Notes under the pieces: generated by a model | What the model was told of the DNA's origin: nothing | Seen by the model: the letters and a program-made list of their open reading frames with translations, nothing else | The model's database searches: none | Program-made: the position numbers and the translations under genes | Assembly: GCA_947448025.1 (NCBI GenBank) | Contig: CANFLV010000019.1 | Span: forward strand, 1 to 64,000 | DNA from: Oxalobacteraceae bacterium | Lineage (GTDB): Bacteria; Pseudomonadota; Gammaproteobacteria; Burkholderiales; Burkholderiaceae_D | Direction of reading: 5' to 3' | DNA: 64,000 nucleotides | Part shown: piece by piece, positions 28,492 through 37,609 of the stretch | How the letters are laid out: every line of letters begins with the position of its first letter | How positions within the stretch are numbered: the first letter of the stretch is position 1

Positions 28492-29189
28492 GCGCGATCC
28501 TGGAACTGAAAAACCTGCACGCCTATTACGGCAAGAGTCATGTGCTGCATGGCGTCGATCTGGTCGTCAATGAAGGTGAGATCGTCAGCCTGCTCGGACG
28601 TAACGGCGTAGGCCGATCCACCACGGTGAAGGCGGCCATGGGGCAGGTCGATGCGACCGGTTCGGTGCTGTTCAAGGGCGAGGAAATGATAGGCTTGAAA
28701 GCCTTCGAGATCGCCCATAAAGGTCTTGGTTATGTACCGGAGAACCGCGATATTTTTCCGTCGCTGACGGTCGAGCAGAACCTGATCCTCGGCGAGAAGA
28801 AAGGTAAAGTGTCGCGCTGGTCGCTCGATGACATGTACCAGATGTTCCCGCGCCTGAAGGAGCGACAGCACACTGCAGCTGGCGTCCTTTCGGGTGGCGA
28901 GCAGCAGATGTTGACCCTGTGCCGCACGCTCATGGGCGACCCGGACCTGATCATGATCGATGAGCCGACTGAAGGCCTTGCGCCTAAAATCGTCGACCTT
29001 GTGGCCGAATATCTGATGGCACTGAAAAACCGCGGCATTTCCATTTTGTTAGTCGAGCAAAAGCTCGCCATCGCCATGGAAATTTCGCAGCGTGTCTATG
29101 TCATGGGGCATGGCGCGATTGTCTTCGAAGGCACGCCGCAAGAGCTGCGCAATGACGCGAATGTGCGGCGCGAGTGGCTTGAAGTCTAA
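28488..29189 (+). CDS. livF: ABC transporter ATPase, LivF family, with Arg in Walker A
   Basis: The 233-residue ATPase ends the livHMGF operon. It has the LivF pattern: LHAYYGKSHVLHGVDLVV, GLGYVPENRDIFPSLTVEQNL, signature LSGGEQQML, Walker B LIMIDEPTEGLAP, and the end VRREWLEV. The Walker A region at 37-44 reads GRNGVGRS, with Arg43 where nearly all ATPases have the nucleotide-binding Lys. The codon is CGA, so this is not a reading slip. A degenerate site in one of two ATPases is tolerated in several ABC transporters. The change may be normal for this subgroup, which I cannot check here. Confidence 0.9.
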   Translation: MSAILELKNLHAYYGKSHVLHGVDLVVNEGEIVSLLGRNGVGRSTTVKAAMGQVDATGSVLFKGEEMIGLKAFEIAHKGLGYVPENRDIFPSLTVEQNLILGEKKGKVSRWSLDDMYQMFPRLKERQHTAAGVLSGGEQQMLTLCRTLMGDPDLIMIDEPTEGLAPKIVDLVAEYLMALKNRGISILLVEQKLAIAMEISQRVYVMGHGAIVFEGTPQELRNDANVRREWLEV

Positions 29190-29195
29190 TTAATA

Positions 29196-29207
29196 GGACG
29201 ACCGTTC
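29196..29207. promoter_or_regulatory. Palindrome copy 3, before FadB-like gene
   Basis: GGACGACCGTTC fits GAACGNNCGTTC with one mismatch and is flanked by ATAG and TTT. It stands in the 110-base gap between livF and the FadB-like gene, 93 bases before the ATG, so that gene probably has its own promoter under the same control. Confidence 0.5.
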
Positions 29208-29299
29208 TTTTTGCGGTATAGTTCACCGCGCACGGTGGCATTTCACATGCACCAGAAGCTTGCAAGAACGTCGCCTGACACAAACTATAAGGAAGAAAA

Positions 29300-31378
29300 A
29301 TGACCGCCGAATACCAAGTCAATGGTGCTACTGCCATCATTACCCTGAATAATCCGCCCGTGAACGGACTCGGCCACTCGACACGCAGCGCGATCGTCAA
29401 GGGCATACTGCAGGCGCAGGATGATCCCGCTGTGACTGCCATCATCATCACGGGCGCTGGCAAGGCATTTTCAGGCGGCGCCGACATCAAGGAGTTCAAT
29501 TCGCCGCGCGCGCTCGCCGAGCCGATGCTGGGTACTGTGATCAGTGTGGTCGAGAACGCCAGCAAGCCTGTGATCGCCGCGATCCATTCGGTGTGCATGG
29601 GCGGCGGCTTTGAGCTTGCGCTCGGCTGTCATTACCGTATCGCTTCGCCGGGTGCGCAAATTGCGCTGCCGGAAGTTAAGCTGGGCGTCTTGCCTGGCGC
29701 CGGCGGCACACAGCGACTGCCACGCATCGTCGGCCTCGAAATGGCCATGAACATCATCGTTTCTGGCGCGCCGACACTGTCGGAGAAGTTTGCCAAGACC
29801 GCGCTGTTCGATGAAATGGCTGACGGCGACCTCATGACGGCAGCCTTGGCGCTGGCGCACAAGGTGGCATCGGTGCGGCCGCTGCCGAAAGTGCGCGACC
29901 TGAAAGTCGATTATCCAAATTCTGAAGCCTTCCTGCAGTTTTCACGCAATACGGTCAAGGCCATGTCCGGTCCGTATCCAGCGCCCTTGAAATGCGTCGA
30001 TGCGGTCGCTGCCTCCATCACCATGAAGTTCGATGCAGGCATTGCCTTTGAACGCAGCCTGTTCATGGAGCTGGTGCAGACCACGGAATCGAAAGCCTTG
30101 CGCCATGCTTTCTTCGGCGAGCGCGCCGCGAGCAAGATTTCGGATATGCCTGCGGATGTCGTGCCACGCCCGATCAAGTCGGCTGCCGTGATCGGCGCCG
30201 GTACCATGGGCGGCGGCATCGCGATGAATTTTGCGAATGCCGGCATCCCCGTGATCATGCTCGAGATGAAACAGGAAGCGCTCGACAAGGGCTTGGCGAC
30301 GATCCGCAAGAATTACGAAAACACGATGAAAAAAGGCAAACTCTCGCCCGAAAAATTCGAGCAGCGCGTCGGCCTCATCACCGGTACCTTGTCGTATGAA
30401 GCGATCGGCCAGGCTGACATCGTCGTCGAAGCCGTCTTCGAAGACATGGGCGTGAAAGAGACCGTGTTCAAGAAGCTCGACGAAGTCATGAAGCCCGGCG
30501 CGATCCTGGCCTCGAACACCTCAACGCTGGACGTCGACAAGATCGCCAGCTTCACGAAGCGGCCACAAGACGTCGTCGGCACGCATTTCTTCAGCCCGGC
30601 CAATGTCATGAAGTTGCTCGAAATCGTACGCGGCAAACATACGGCAATGGATGTGCTGGCAACGACTTTGGCGCTGTCGAAAAAGATCCGCAAGACCGGT
30701 GTAGTGTCAGGCGTGTGCGATGGCTTCATCGGTAACCGCATGATCGAGCAATACAGCCGCCAGGCGGGCTTCCTGCTCGAGGAAGGCTGCACGCCGGAGC
30801 AGGTCGACAAGGCAGTAGAGAAGATGGGTTTTGCAATGGGCCCGTTCCGCATGGGCGACCTGGCCGGTAACGACATCGGCTGGTATATCCGCAAACGCCG
30901 CTATGTCGAGAAGCCAGAAGTGACGTATTCGAAGACGGCTGACCTGCTGTGCGAGCTGGGGCGATATGGTCAGAAGACCGGCGCCGGCTGGTACGACTAC
31001 AAGCCGGGCGACCGCAAGGCGTATCCGTCAGCTGTGGTCAACGAGATGATTATCAAGCATTCGGCGGATATCGGTGTCGAGCGTCGCAAAATCACGGATC
31101 AGGAAATCTGCGAGCGGCTGATTTATTCGCTCGTGAACGAAGGCGCACATATCCTCGAAGAAGGCATCGCCATGCGCGCCTCCGATATTGACATGGTCTA
31201 CCTGACCGGCTACGGCTTCCCGCTGCACCGCGGCGGCCCGATGTTCTACGCTGATACGGTCGGTCTGATCAATGTCGTCATCGCCATGAACAAGTATGCA
31301 AAAGGCCGCCATGGTGATGCCTGGACAGTCGCGCCGCTGCTGGCAAAACTGGCAGGCGAGGGCAAAACCTTCAGCTGA
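29300..31378 (+). CDS. Bifunctional enoyl-CoA hydratase / 3-hydroxyacyl-CoA dehydrogenase (FadB-like)
   Basis: The 692-residue multifunctional beta-oxidation enzyme has an N-terminal crotonase domain (about 1-190) carrying both catalytic glutamates (CMGGGFELALG and IALPEVKLGVLPGAGGTQRL). The NAD-binding 3-hydroxyacyl-CoA dehydrogenase domain begins AAVIGAGTMGGGIAMNFANAG near 295, with the catalytic His in VGTHFFSPANVMKLLEIV, followed by two C-terminal helical domains. It hydrates 2-enoyl-CoA and oxidises the hydroxy product. AAGGAAG before ATG 29300 is a good site. With the acyl-CoA ligase at 22308 it brackets the Liv transporter, so import and oxidation of a carboxylic acid is likely. No thiolase is beside it. 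Confidence 0.93.
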   Translation: MTAEYQVNGATAIITLNNPPVNGLGHSTRSAIVKGILQAQDDPAVTAIIITGAGKAFSGGADIKEFNSPRALAEPMLGTVISVVENASKPVIAAIHSVCMGGGFELALGCHYRIASPGAQIALPEVKLGVLPGAGGTQRLPRIVGLEMAMNIIVSGAPTLSEKFAKTALFDEMADGDLMTAALALAHKVASVRPLPKVRDLKVDYPNSEAFLQFSRNTVKAMSGPYPAPLKCVDAVAASITMKFDAGIAFERSLFMELVQTTESKALRHAFFGERAASKISDMPADVVPRPIKSAAVIGAGTMGGGIAMNFANAGIPVIMLEMKQEALDKGLATIRKNYENTMKKGKLSPEKFEQRVGLITGTLSYEAIGQADIVVEAVFEDMGVKETVFKKLDEVMKPGAILASNTSTLDVDKIASFTKRPQDVVGTHFFSPANVMKLLEIVRGKHTAMDVLATTLALSKKIRKTGVVSGVCDGFIGNRMIEQYSRQAGFLLEEGCTPEQVDKAVEKMGFAMGPFRMGDLAGNDIGWYIRKRRYVEKPEVTYSKTADLLCELGRYGQKTGAGWYDYKPGDRKAYPSAVVNEMIIKHSADIGVERRKITDQEICERLIYSLVNEGAHILEEGIAMRASDIDMVYLTGYGFPLHRGGPMFYADTVGLINVVIAMNKYAKGRHGDAWTVAPLLAKLAGEGKTFS

Positions 31379-31408
31379 GACTGCGTGCTTCGCAAACGAC
31401 AGTATCGG

Positions 31409-31433
31409 AACCCGGCTTCGGCCGGGTTTTTTA
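31409..31433 (+). terminator. Rho-independent terminator after the FadB-like gene
   Basis: Perfect stem AACCCGGC (31409-31416), TTCG tetraloop, GCCGGGTT (31421-31428), then a T run. It closes the first transport/beta-oxidation locus and isolates it from the second Liv operon. Confidence 0.93.
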
Positions 31434-31569
31434 TTGCCTGCGTCAATTGATGCCGATGCCGAGACCGCCAAAATAAGCAATGCGCAGGACCATCATTGCA
31501 GTGATTCGTAATAGCGTCTGCGAGCGCTGGATAGCATGACGACTTTTATTGCAAAGCACGGCATTTATA

Positions 31570-31600
31570 GTTATATTGCAGAACAATTATTAAATATAAC
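31570..31600. promoter_or_regulatory. 31-bp inverted repeat GTTATA-N19-TATAAC, copy A (probable MarR operator)
   Basis: GTTATATT (31570-31577) and AATATAAC (31593-31600) are perfect inverted repeats. The whole 31-base element matches copy B (44051-44081) at 23 of 31 positions with identical arm spacing. It ends 38 bases before the ATG of the second livH. Position and AT-rich symmetry fit a repressor site for the MarR protein at 35261. Confidence 0.65.
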
Positions 31601-31638
31601 CGTGCGTAAAACGCGGTAACGAGACCACTGGAGGAAGT

Positions 31639-32691
31639 ATGGACTGGCTAATCGCCGGCGTACTCGCGCAAGACGGCATCACGTCTGGCGCAATTTACGC
31701 TTTGCTCGCGCTCGCGCTGGTGCTGGTATTTTCAGCAACGCGCGTCATCTTCATTCCGCAAGGCGAATTCGTCGCCTTTGGCGCCTTGACACTGGCGATG
31801 ATTGAAGCCGGCCGCGCACCGTTGACAAGCTGGGTCTTGCTCGGCCTCGGCCTGCTGGCCTTCCTTACTGAATCTCACAGCATCTTGCGCAGCCATGGCT
31901 TGCGCGCCAGCGGACGCCGACGCCTGCTGCTCACGGCAGGAAAATATCTGGGCTTGCCGCTGATTTTGCATCTCGTGACACAGTCGCTGAATCTGACGAG
32001 CTTGCCGGCGCTGCTGCAAATTCTGCTAACGCTGTGCATCGTGATTCCTATCGGGCCGCTGCTCTACCGCGTGGTCTACCAGCCGCTCGTCGATGCCAGT
32101 ACGCTGGTGCTGCTGATCGTGTCGGTGAGCGTGCACTTTGCGCTCACAGGCATGGCACTGGTGCTGTTTGGCGCCGAAGGCACGCGTACGAAACCGATGT
32201 GGGAAGCGAGTTTCGCGCTGGGTGAGCTGACGATTTCCGGCCAGAGCTTGGTGGTGATCATGACGTCGATTGCGCTGATCATCGGCCTGTACCTGTACTT
32301 CGATCGTACCCTTTCCGGCAAGGCGCTACGTGCCACAGCCATCAATCGCAACGGTGCACGCCTGATGGGCATAGGCCCGGCTAGCGCCGGCCGCCTCGCG
32401 TTCACGATTGCCGCCGCGATCGGTGCGCTATGCGGCATCCTGATCGGACCGGTCACGACAATCTTTTACGACTCCGGCTTCCTGATCGGCCTGAAGGGTT
32501 TTGTGGGCGCGATTTTCGGTGGTTTGGCCAGCTATCCGGCTGCAGCCGCGGGAGCGCTGCTGGTCGGCCTGCTCGAATCTTATTCATCATTCTGGGCCAG
32601 CGCCTTCAAGGAAGTGATCGTGTTCACGCTCATCATTCCGGTACTGCTGTGGCGCTCGCTGAATCACCTGCATGTCGGCGACGAGGAGTAA
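31639..32691 (+). CDS. livH: ABC transporter permease, LivH family (second locus)
   Basis: The 350-residue permease opens the second Liv operon. It has DGITSGAIYALLALALVLVFSATRVIFIPQGEFVAFGAL near the start and the coupling loop ATAINRNGARLMGI. Between helices two and four it carries an extra 40-50 residues (around SHGLRASGRRRLLLTAGKYLGLP) not present in the first locus's LivH; such long forms occur with aromatic-acid transporters. GGAGG seven bases before ATG 31639 marks the start. The binding protein for this system is not here but probably the livK in the facing operon (37610-38743). Three bases separate it from the next gene. Confidence 0.88.
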   Translation: MDWLIAGVLAQDGITSGAIYALLALALVLVFSATRVIFIPQGEFVAFGALTLAMIEAGRAPLTSWVLLGLGLLAFLTESHSILRSHGLRASGRRRLLLTAGKYLGLPLILHLVTQSLNLTSLPALLQILLTLCIVIPIGPLLYRVVYQPLVDASTLVLLIVSVSVHFALTGMALVLFGAEGTRTKPMWEASFALGELTISGQSLVVIMTSIALIIGLYLYFDRTLSGKALRATAINRNGARLMGIGPASAGRLAFTIAAAIGALCGILIGPVTTIFYDSGFLIGLKGFVGAIFGGLASYPAAAAGALLVGLLESYSSFWASAFKEVIVFTLIIPVLLWRSLNHLHVGDEE

Positions 32692-32694
32692 TTC

Positions 32695-34467
32695 ATGCAT
32701 AAACCACTCACACTTGTCGCGCTCGCAGTCGCTGCCTTGCTGCCTTTGATCGGCTTGCCACCTTACTGGATCACGCTGACGAACTATATCGGTCTGTCTA
32801 GCCTGGTCGCGCTCGGCCTGATCCTGCTCACTGGCGTGGGCGGCCTGACTTCATTCGGCCAGGCGGCCTTTGTCGGACTCGGCGCCTACGCAACCGCCGT
32901 GCTGTCGATGCAATACGGCTTGTCGCCATGGCTCGGCCTGCTTGCGGGATTATTTGTCACGATCTGTTCGGCTACGCTGATCGGCCTGATCACGATGCGC
33001 ATGTCGGGTCATTACCTGCCACTGGCGACAATCGCCTGGAGTCTGTCGCTGTATTTCACCTTCGGTAACCTCGACTTCGTGGGCAAGTACGATGGCATGA
33101 GCGGCCTGCCGTCGATTTCCCTGTTCGGCTTCGTGTTCGATAGCGCACGCTCGATGTTCTACCTGATCTGGGGCTTTGTGCTGCTGGCGGTCGTTGCGCT
33201 GCGAAATTTACTGAACTCGCGTCCCGGTCGCGCGATTCGCGCCTTGAAAGGCGGTGGACTGATGGCCGAAGCCATGGGCGTCAATACGGCAAGGATGAAA
33301 ATCGTGATTTTCGTGTTTGCAGCAGTATTGGCCTGTATCTCCGGCTGGCTATATGCGCACTTGCAGCGTTCCGTGAATCCGTCGCCGTTCGGCCTCAATT
33401 ACGGCATCGAATACCTGTTCATGGCCGTCATTGGCGGCATCGGCCACATCTGGGGCGCGCTGCTTGGCGCTGGCATCCTCACAGTGCTCAAGGATGTTTT
33501 GCCGATCGTGCTGCCAAAACTGTTCGGTACCAGCGGTAATTTTGAAGCCATCGTGTTTGGCGTACTGATGGTCGTGGTGCTGCAATATGCGCCTGATGGC
33601 GTGTGGCCGCGGCTGCGTCGTTTCTTTCCGCAAAGCGCACCACTTCCTGCACCGGTGGACGCGCCAGCGCTGCCGGTCCGGCCGCGCCAAACCGTCGGCG
33701 AACTGGTCCTTGATGTGCAAGATGCGCGCAAGACTTTCGGTGGACTCGTTGCCGTCAATGACGTCAGCTTTCATGTCCGCGCCGGCGAAATTGTCGGTCT
33801 CATCGGACCTAACGGCGCCGGCAAGTCGACCACCTTCAACCTAATCACCGGGCTGCTGTCAGCAACGAGCGGCAAGATCACGTATTGCAGCGAAGAGATT
33901 TCGCGTTTGTCGTCGCGCCAGATTGCGGCGCGCGGCATCGCCCGCACCTTCCAGCATGTCCAGCTTTTGCCGACCATGAGTGTGCTGGAAAACGTCGCCA
34001 TCGGTGCGCATATGCGCGGCGACCATGCACCTCAGCGTGGCATCGCTGCTGCGGTATTGCGCCTCAATGGCGCGGAAGAGCGCAAGCTGCTGCATGAAGC
34101 AGCACGCCAGCTCGAGCGCGTCGGACTGCAGGATTGCATGTACATGGAAGCCGGCAGCCTCGCGCTGGGCCAGCAGCGCATACTTGAAATTGCCCGCGCG
34201 CTGTGCTGCGATCCAGCCTTGCTGCTGCTCGATGAACCGGCCGCCGGCCTGCGCTTCCAGGAAAAGCAGGCGCTGGCAGCCTTGCTCACGCAGCTGAAAT
34301 CAGAAGGCATGAGCATCCTGCTCGTCGAGCATGATATGGATTTCGTGATGAACCTGACCGACCGCCTGGTGGTTATGGAATTCGGCACCAAGATCGCCGA
34401 AGGTTTGCCGGTCGAGATACAGAACAATCCGGCAGTGCTGGAAGCGTATTTGGGTGGAATTGATTAA
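32695..34467 (+). CDS. Fused ABC permease-ATPase (LivM-LivG in one chain)
   Basis: The 590-residue fusion has an N-terminal LivM-type permease (about 1-310) with [27 protein letters not shown] and eight or more helices. A Pro/Ala-rich linker of about 30 residues ([16 protein letters not shown]) leads to a complete LivG ATPase (about 345-590) with [29 protein letters not shown], signature [15 protein letters not shown], Walker [12 protein letters not shown] and VEHDMDF. Fusing permease and ATPase fixes their ratio. Such fusions are known in Liv-type transporters for aromatic and other carboxylic acids. No frameshift is involved: the frame is open throughout. Confidence 0.93.
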   Translation: MHKPLTLVALAVAALLPLIGLPPYWITLTNYIGLSSLVALGLILLTGVGGLTSFGQAAFVGLGAYATAVLSMQYGLSPWLGLLAGLFVTICSATLIGLITMRMSGHYLPLATIAWSLSLYFTFGNLDFVGKYDGMSGLPSISLFGFVFDSARSMFYLIWGFVLLAVVALRNLLNSRPGRAIRALKGGGLMAEAMGVNTARMKIVIFVFAAVLACISGWLYAHLQRSVNPSPFGLNYGIEYLFMAVIGGIGHIWGALLGAGILTVLKDVLPIVLPKLFGTSGNFEAIVFGVLMVVVLQYAPDGVWPRLRRFFPQSAPLPAPVDAPALPVRPRQTVGELVLDVQDARKTFGGLVAVNDVSFHVRAGEIVGLIGPNGAGKSTTFNLITGLLSATSGKITYCSEEISRLSSRQIAARGIARTFQHVQLLPTMSVLENVAIGAHMRGDHAPQRGIAAAVLRLNGAEERKLLHEAARQLERVGLQDCMYMEAGSLALGQQRILEIARALCCDPALLLLDEPAAGLRFQEKQALAALLTQLKSEGMSILLVEHDMDFVMNLTDRLVVMEFGTKIAEGLPVEIQNNPAVLEAYLGGID

Positions 34468-34477
34468 GGAGAGCGTC

Positions 34478-35218
34478 ATGGCAATTTTGGAAGTCAGTAA
34501 GCTCAATGCCAGCTACGGCAAGGTAGAAGCGGTGCATGGCGTTAATCTGAAAGTGGAAGCCAGCCAGATCGTCACCATCATCGGCCCCAATGGTGCCGGC
34601 AAGTCGACCACGCTCAATGCGATCATGGGCGCCTTGCCGACCAGTGCCACGGCGCATGGGCAAGTCAGGTTCAATGGCCGCGAACTCGACGGCATGGCAG
34701 TCGAGGAACGGGTCGCGCTCGGCATGACGTTAGTGCCGGAGACGCGGGAATTGTTTGCATCGATGTCGGTTGAAGACAATCTTTTGCTCGGCTGCTGGCG
34801 CCGCAAGAAAGCCGGAGAAAAAAATTATCGCGACCAGTTCGATATGGTCTATGGCTTGTTTCCACGCCTGCGCGAACGCGCTGCGCAATATGCGGGCACG
34901 CTCTCGGGCGGAGAACGCCAGATGCTCGCGGTCGGCCGGGCGCTGATGGGCAAGCCCAGCCTGTTGATGCTGGACGAACCCAGCTTGGGCCTGGCACCGC
35001 TGATCACGAAAGAAATTTTGCAGATCATCAGCAAGCTGCGTAGCACTGGCGTCGCGACCTTGCTGGTGGAACAGAATGCGCGCGCGGCCTTGCAAGTATC
35101 CGATTACGGCTATGTGCTGGAAATGGGAGAGTTCGTGCTGGAAGGTCAGGCTGCCGCGCTGGCCGTTGATCCGAAAGTCATGGAAACCTACCTCGGTCTG
35201 GCGAAACACGCGGCTTGA
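34478..35218 (+). CDS. livF: ABC transporter ATPase, LivF family (second locus)
   Basis: The 246-residue LivF-type ATPase has a normal Walker A ([10 protein letters not shown]), MTLVPETRELFASMSVEDNLLLG, signature LSGGERQMLAVGRAL, Walker B LLMLDEPSLGLAP and VEQNARAAL. Unlike the LivF of the first locus, the Walker A lysine is present. ATG at 34478 is taken as the start because AAGGAG lies six bases upstream; an in-frame GTG at 34454 falls inside the preceding gene. It is the last gene of the plus-strand operon and ends 43 bases before the convergent marR gene. No strong terminator is seen in that gap. Confidence 0.92.
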   Translation: MAILEVSKLNASYGKVEAVHGVNLKVEASQIVTIIGPNGAGKSTTLNAIMGALPTSATAHGQVRFNGRELDGMAVEERVALGMTLVPETRELFASMSVEDNLLLGCWRRKKAGEKNYRDQFDMVYGLFPRLRERAAQYAGTLSGGERQMLAVGRALMGKPSLLMLDEPSLGLAPLITKEILQIISKLRSTGVATLLVEQNARAALQVSDYGYVLEMGEFVLEGQAAALAVDPKVMETYLGLAKHAA

Positions 35219-35260
35219 GTCTAAGCCGCCTAGCGTAGTAAGCCTTTTGAATTGCGCCGA

Positions 35261-35743
35261 TCAGGCACCGACCTGCAGCTTGCGCAGCAGGCGGATCAAT
35301 TCATTTTTTTCTTCCTCCGACAGCGCGCTGCTGAGCGCCTGTTCGGTCTCGGAGACCGCTTTTTCCGCCTTGTTACAAATCCGTAGTCCCTCGGCCGTCA
35401 GCACCAGAACCTGGGATCGTTTGTCACTGGGATTGCGCTGGCGTGTCAGGATATCGCGCTGCTCGAGTCGATCGAGCAGGGTCGCCATGTTCGGCGGCGA
35501 AATATTCAGAATTTCAGAAATGCGCTTCTGGTTAATATCCGGGTTGCCGCGCACGAGTACGAGGACGCTGAAATCAGCGGGCCGCAATTTGAATTTACCC
35601 ATGGCCTTCAGCAGGGCGGGCAGCATCGTCAGATAAGTCTTTTGGCAATTGAAGCCAAGGTAGACCAGCAAATCGCGTTGCAGCTCAGTGCTTTCAGTGT
35701 CAGCACTGGCCAAAACGGCGAGAGCAGGGGATTTACGCGGCAT
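35261..35743 (-). CDS. MarR-family transcriptional regulator
   Basis: The 160-residue protein has a MarR winged-helix core: LRPADFSVLVLVRGNPDINQKRISEILNISPPNMATLLDRLEQRDILTRQRNPSDKRSQVLVLTAEG, with recognition helix (SPPNMATLLDRL) and wing (NPSDKRSQ). Long N- and C-terminal helices for dimer formation flank it. MarR proteins in phenylpropanoid loci (for example CouR) are released from DNA by aryl-CoA thioesters. It is the last gene of the catabolic operon and overlaps the acyl-CoA dehydrogenase start side by 11 bases. The paired 31-bp inverted repeats at 31570 and 44051 are its likely targets. Confidence 0.9.
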   Translation of the reverse strand: MPRKSPALAVLASADTESTELQRDLLVYLGFNCQKTYLTMLPALLKAMGKFKLRPADFSVLVLVRGNPDINQKRISEILNISPPNMATLLDRLEQRDILTRQRNPSDKRSQVLVLTAEGLRICNKAEKAVSETEQALSSALSEEEKNELIRLLRKLQVGA

Positions 35744-37520
35744 GTTGATTGATCAGGTCCTTGGGAAACGCATTGCCGGCAGCGAGACTGGCGTCAATAA
35801 CGGCGAAATACTGTTGCGTGGCTGGCAACATAAAAGTGTAATAGTAGCATGCAGTTGTGCATTTGGCGTCGCCCAACGCCTGGTCAATGAGCGCGGCTGC
35901 CGCGAGTTCGGCGCGCAGCCACAGCCAGCCAAAAGCACAGTGCGACACGATGTGCATGAACTCGCCGGCGATATCGTAAGGTAGCCGCGGCTGCTCTGTA
36001 CGTGCCGCATCGATTCGTGCAAGACGCGTGCGCAAGCCCTCGGTCAAGGCGAGCAGCTGGCGTGCATGCCTTGCTGCCTGGCTGCCGTCCTGACTGTCAG
36101 CGACGCCATGCGCAAAACTTTCGACCTGATCCAGCCACGCAAACAGGCAGCGGCCACCATCGGCGAGGACCTTGCGCATGAGTAAATCAATCGCCTGGAT
36201 TTCATTCGTTCCTTCATACACCATGGTGATGCGGGCATCGCGTATGGTTTGTTCGATACCGGTTTCCACGACATAGCCATGGCCGCCAAATACTTGCAAG
36301 GCGAGGCTGGCGCCATCGTAGCCTTGCTGCGTCAGGACCGCCTTGACGATCGGCGTGATCAGGGCGAGCAAGCCATTGATCGCGGTGCGCTGCTGCACAT
36401 CCGGATCGTGTTCTGCCTGGTCCAGCATCAATGCGCTCCAGTAGGCCAGCATGCGGCCACCTTCGACCCAGACGCGCTGGTTCATCAGCAGTCGCTGCAC
36501 TGCGGGGTGATGCACGATCGCATCCGCCGGTGCTGATGTGCCTGCTGGCCGCTCGACGGCGCGCGATTGCACGCGATCACGCGCATAGGCGAGGGCGTTC
36601 TGGTAAGCGGTTTCGCCGAGTCCCAGTCCTTGCACGCCGACATGCAGGCGTGCCGAATTCATCATCACGAACATCGCGTTCAATCCGCGATGCGCTTCGC
36701 CGACCAGCCAGCCGGTCGCGCCGTCAAACTGCATGCTGCAGGTCGCGCTGCCATGCACGCCCATTTTATGTTCAATGCCGGTGCAATGCACTTGATTGCG
36801 CTGGCCTTCCGGCAGGAATTTCGGTACCAGAAAAAGCGAAATACCCTTGCTGCCGACCGGTGCATCTGGCAAGCGAGCAAGCACGAGATGCAGGATATTA
36901 TCGGTAAGGTCATGCTCACCGCCGGAAATAAAAATCTTGTCACCGCTGAGCTTGTAACTACCATCAAGCTGCGGCACGGCGCGCGTACGCAGCAGGCCGA
37001 GGTCGCTACCGGCATGCGCTTCCGTGAGGCACATTGTGGTCAGCCATTCGCCCGTGGCGATTTTGGCGAGGTAACGCTGCTTCAATTCTTCGCTGCCATG
37101 CGCGCGCAGGCAGGAGTAAGCGCCATGCAGCAGGTCCGGATACATGGTCCAGCCGTGATTGGTCGCGGCCAGCATTTCGAACAGGGCGCAATTGAGCGTG
37201 TGCGGCAATCCCTGTCCCCCATCTTCGGTCGCGCACGCCAGCGCCGGCCAGCCGCCGTCGAGGAACTGGCGATAAGCGTCGGCGAAACCGTCCGGCGTGG
37301 TGACCTTACCCTGGTCAAAGGTACATCCCTGTGCGTCGCCGCTGGCATTGAGCGGGAAAATGACATCACGGGCAAAGCGTCCGGCCTGCTCCAGTACTTC
37401 GCGCATCAAGGCTGTATCGACATCGGCGTGCGCCGGCAATTGCGCCAGTAGCGCAGGCGCGGCGAGTACCTCATTGAGTACGAACAGCATGTCTTTGAGC
37501 GGCGGGGTATAGGTCAGCAT
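35733..37520 (-). CDS. Acyl-CoA dehydrogenase (large, about 595 residues)
   Basis: This FAD-dependent acyl-CoA dehydrogenase belongs to the longer bacterial class with a C-terminal extension. Visible blocks are MCLTEAHAGSDLGLLRT (FAD/substrate loop), KIFISGGEHDLTDNILHLVLAR, and the catalytic base region MVYEGTNEIQAIDLLMRKVL. It would introduce the 2,3 double bond in an acyl-CoA such as a 3-arylpropionyl-CoA, feeding the enoyl-CoA hydratase of the same operon. The C-terminal 150 residues form a helical domain. It stands after livK and a strong hairpin, and overlaps marR. Confidence 0.92.
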   Translation of the reverse strand: MLTYTPPLKDMLFVLNEVLAAPALLAQLPAHADVDTALMREVLEQAGRFARDVIFPLNASGDAQGCTFDQGKVTTPDGFADAYRQFLDGGWPALACATEDGGQGLPHTLNCALFEMLAATNHGWTMYPDLLHGAYSCLRAHGSEELKQRYLAKIATGEWLTTMCLTEAHAGSDLGLLRTRAVPQLDGSYKLSGDKIFISGGEHDLTDNILHLVLARLPDAPVGSKGISLFLVPKFLPEGQRNQVHCTGIEHKMGVHGSATCSMQFDGATGWLVGEAHRGLNAMFVMMNSARLHVGVQGLGLGETAYQNALAYARDRVQSRAVERPAGTSAPADAIVHHPAVQRLLMNQRVWVEGGRMLAYWSALMLDQAEHDPDVQQRTAINGLLALITPIVKAVLTQQGYDGASLALQVFGGHGYVVETGIEQTIRDARITMVYEGTNEIQAIDLLMRKVLADGGRCLFAWLDQVESFAHGVADSQDGSQAARHARQLLALTEGLRTRLARIDAARTEQPRLPYDIAGEFMHIVSHCAFGWLWLRAELAAAALIDQALGDAKCTTACYYYTFMLPATQQYFAVIDASLAAGNAFPKDLINQHAA

Positions 37521-37551
37521 GGCGGAGGAGAGGCTTCAAAAGTATAAAGAA

Positions 37552-37574
37552 GCGTGGGCCGGCAGGGCCCACGC
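37552..37574 (-). other. Intercistronic hairpin after livK
   Basis: GCGTGGGCC (37552-37560), five-base loop, GGCCCACGC (37566-37574) form a perfect nine-base GC-rich stem with no T run. It lies 35 bases after the livK stop and before the acyl-CoA dehydrogenase. Such hairpins commonly protect mRNA of abundant binding proteins within an operon. Confidence 0.65.
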
Positions 37575-37609
37575 GAGGACATCAGATTACCTGCTTACAG
37601 TGCTGGTAT

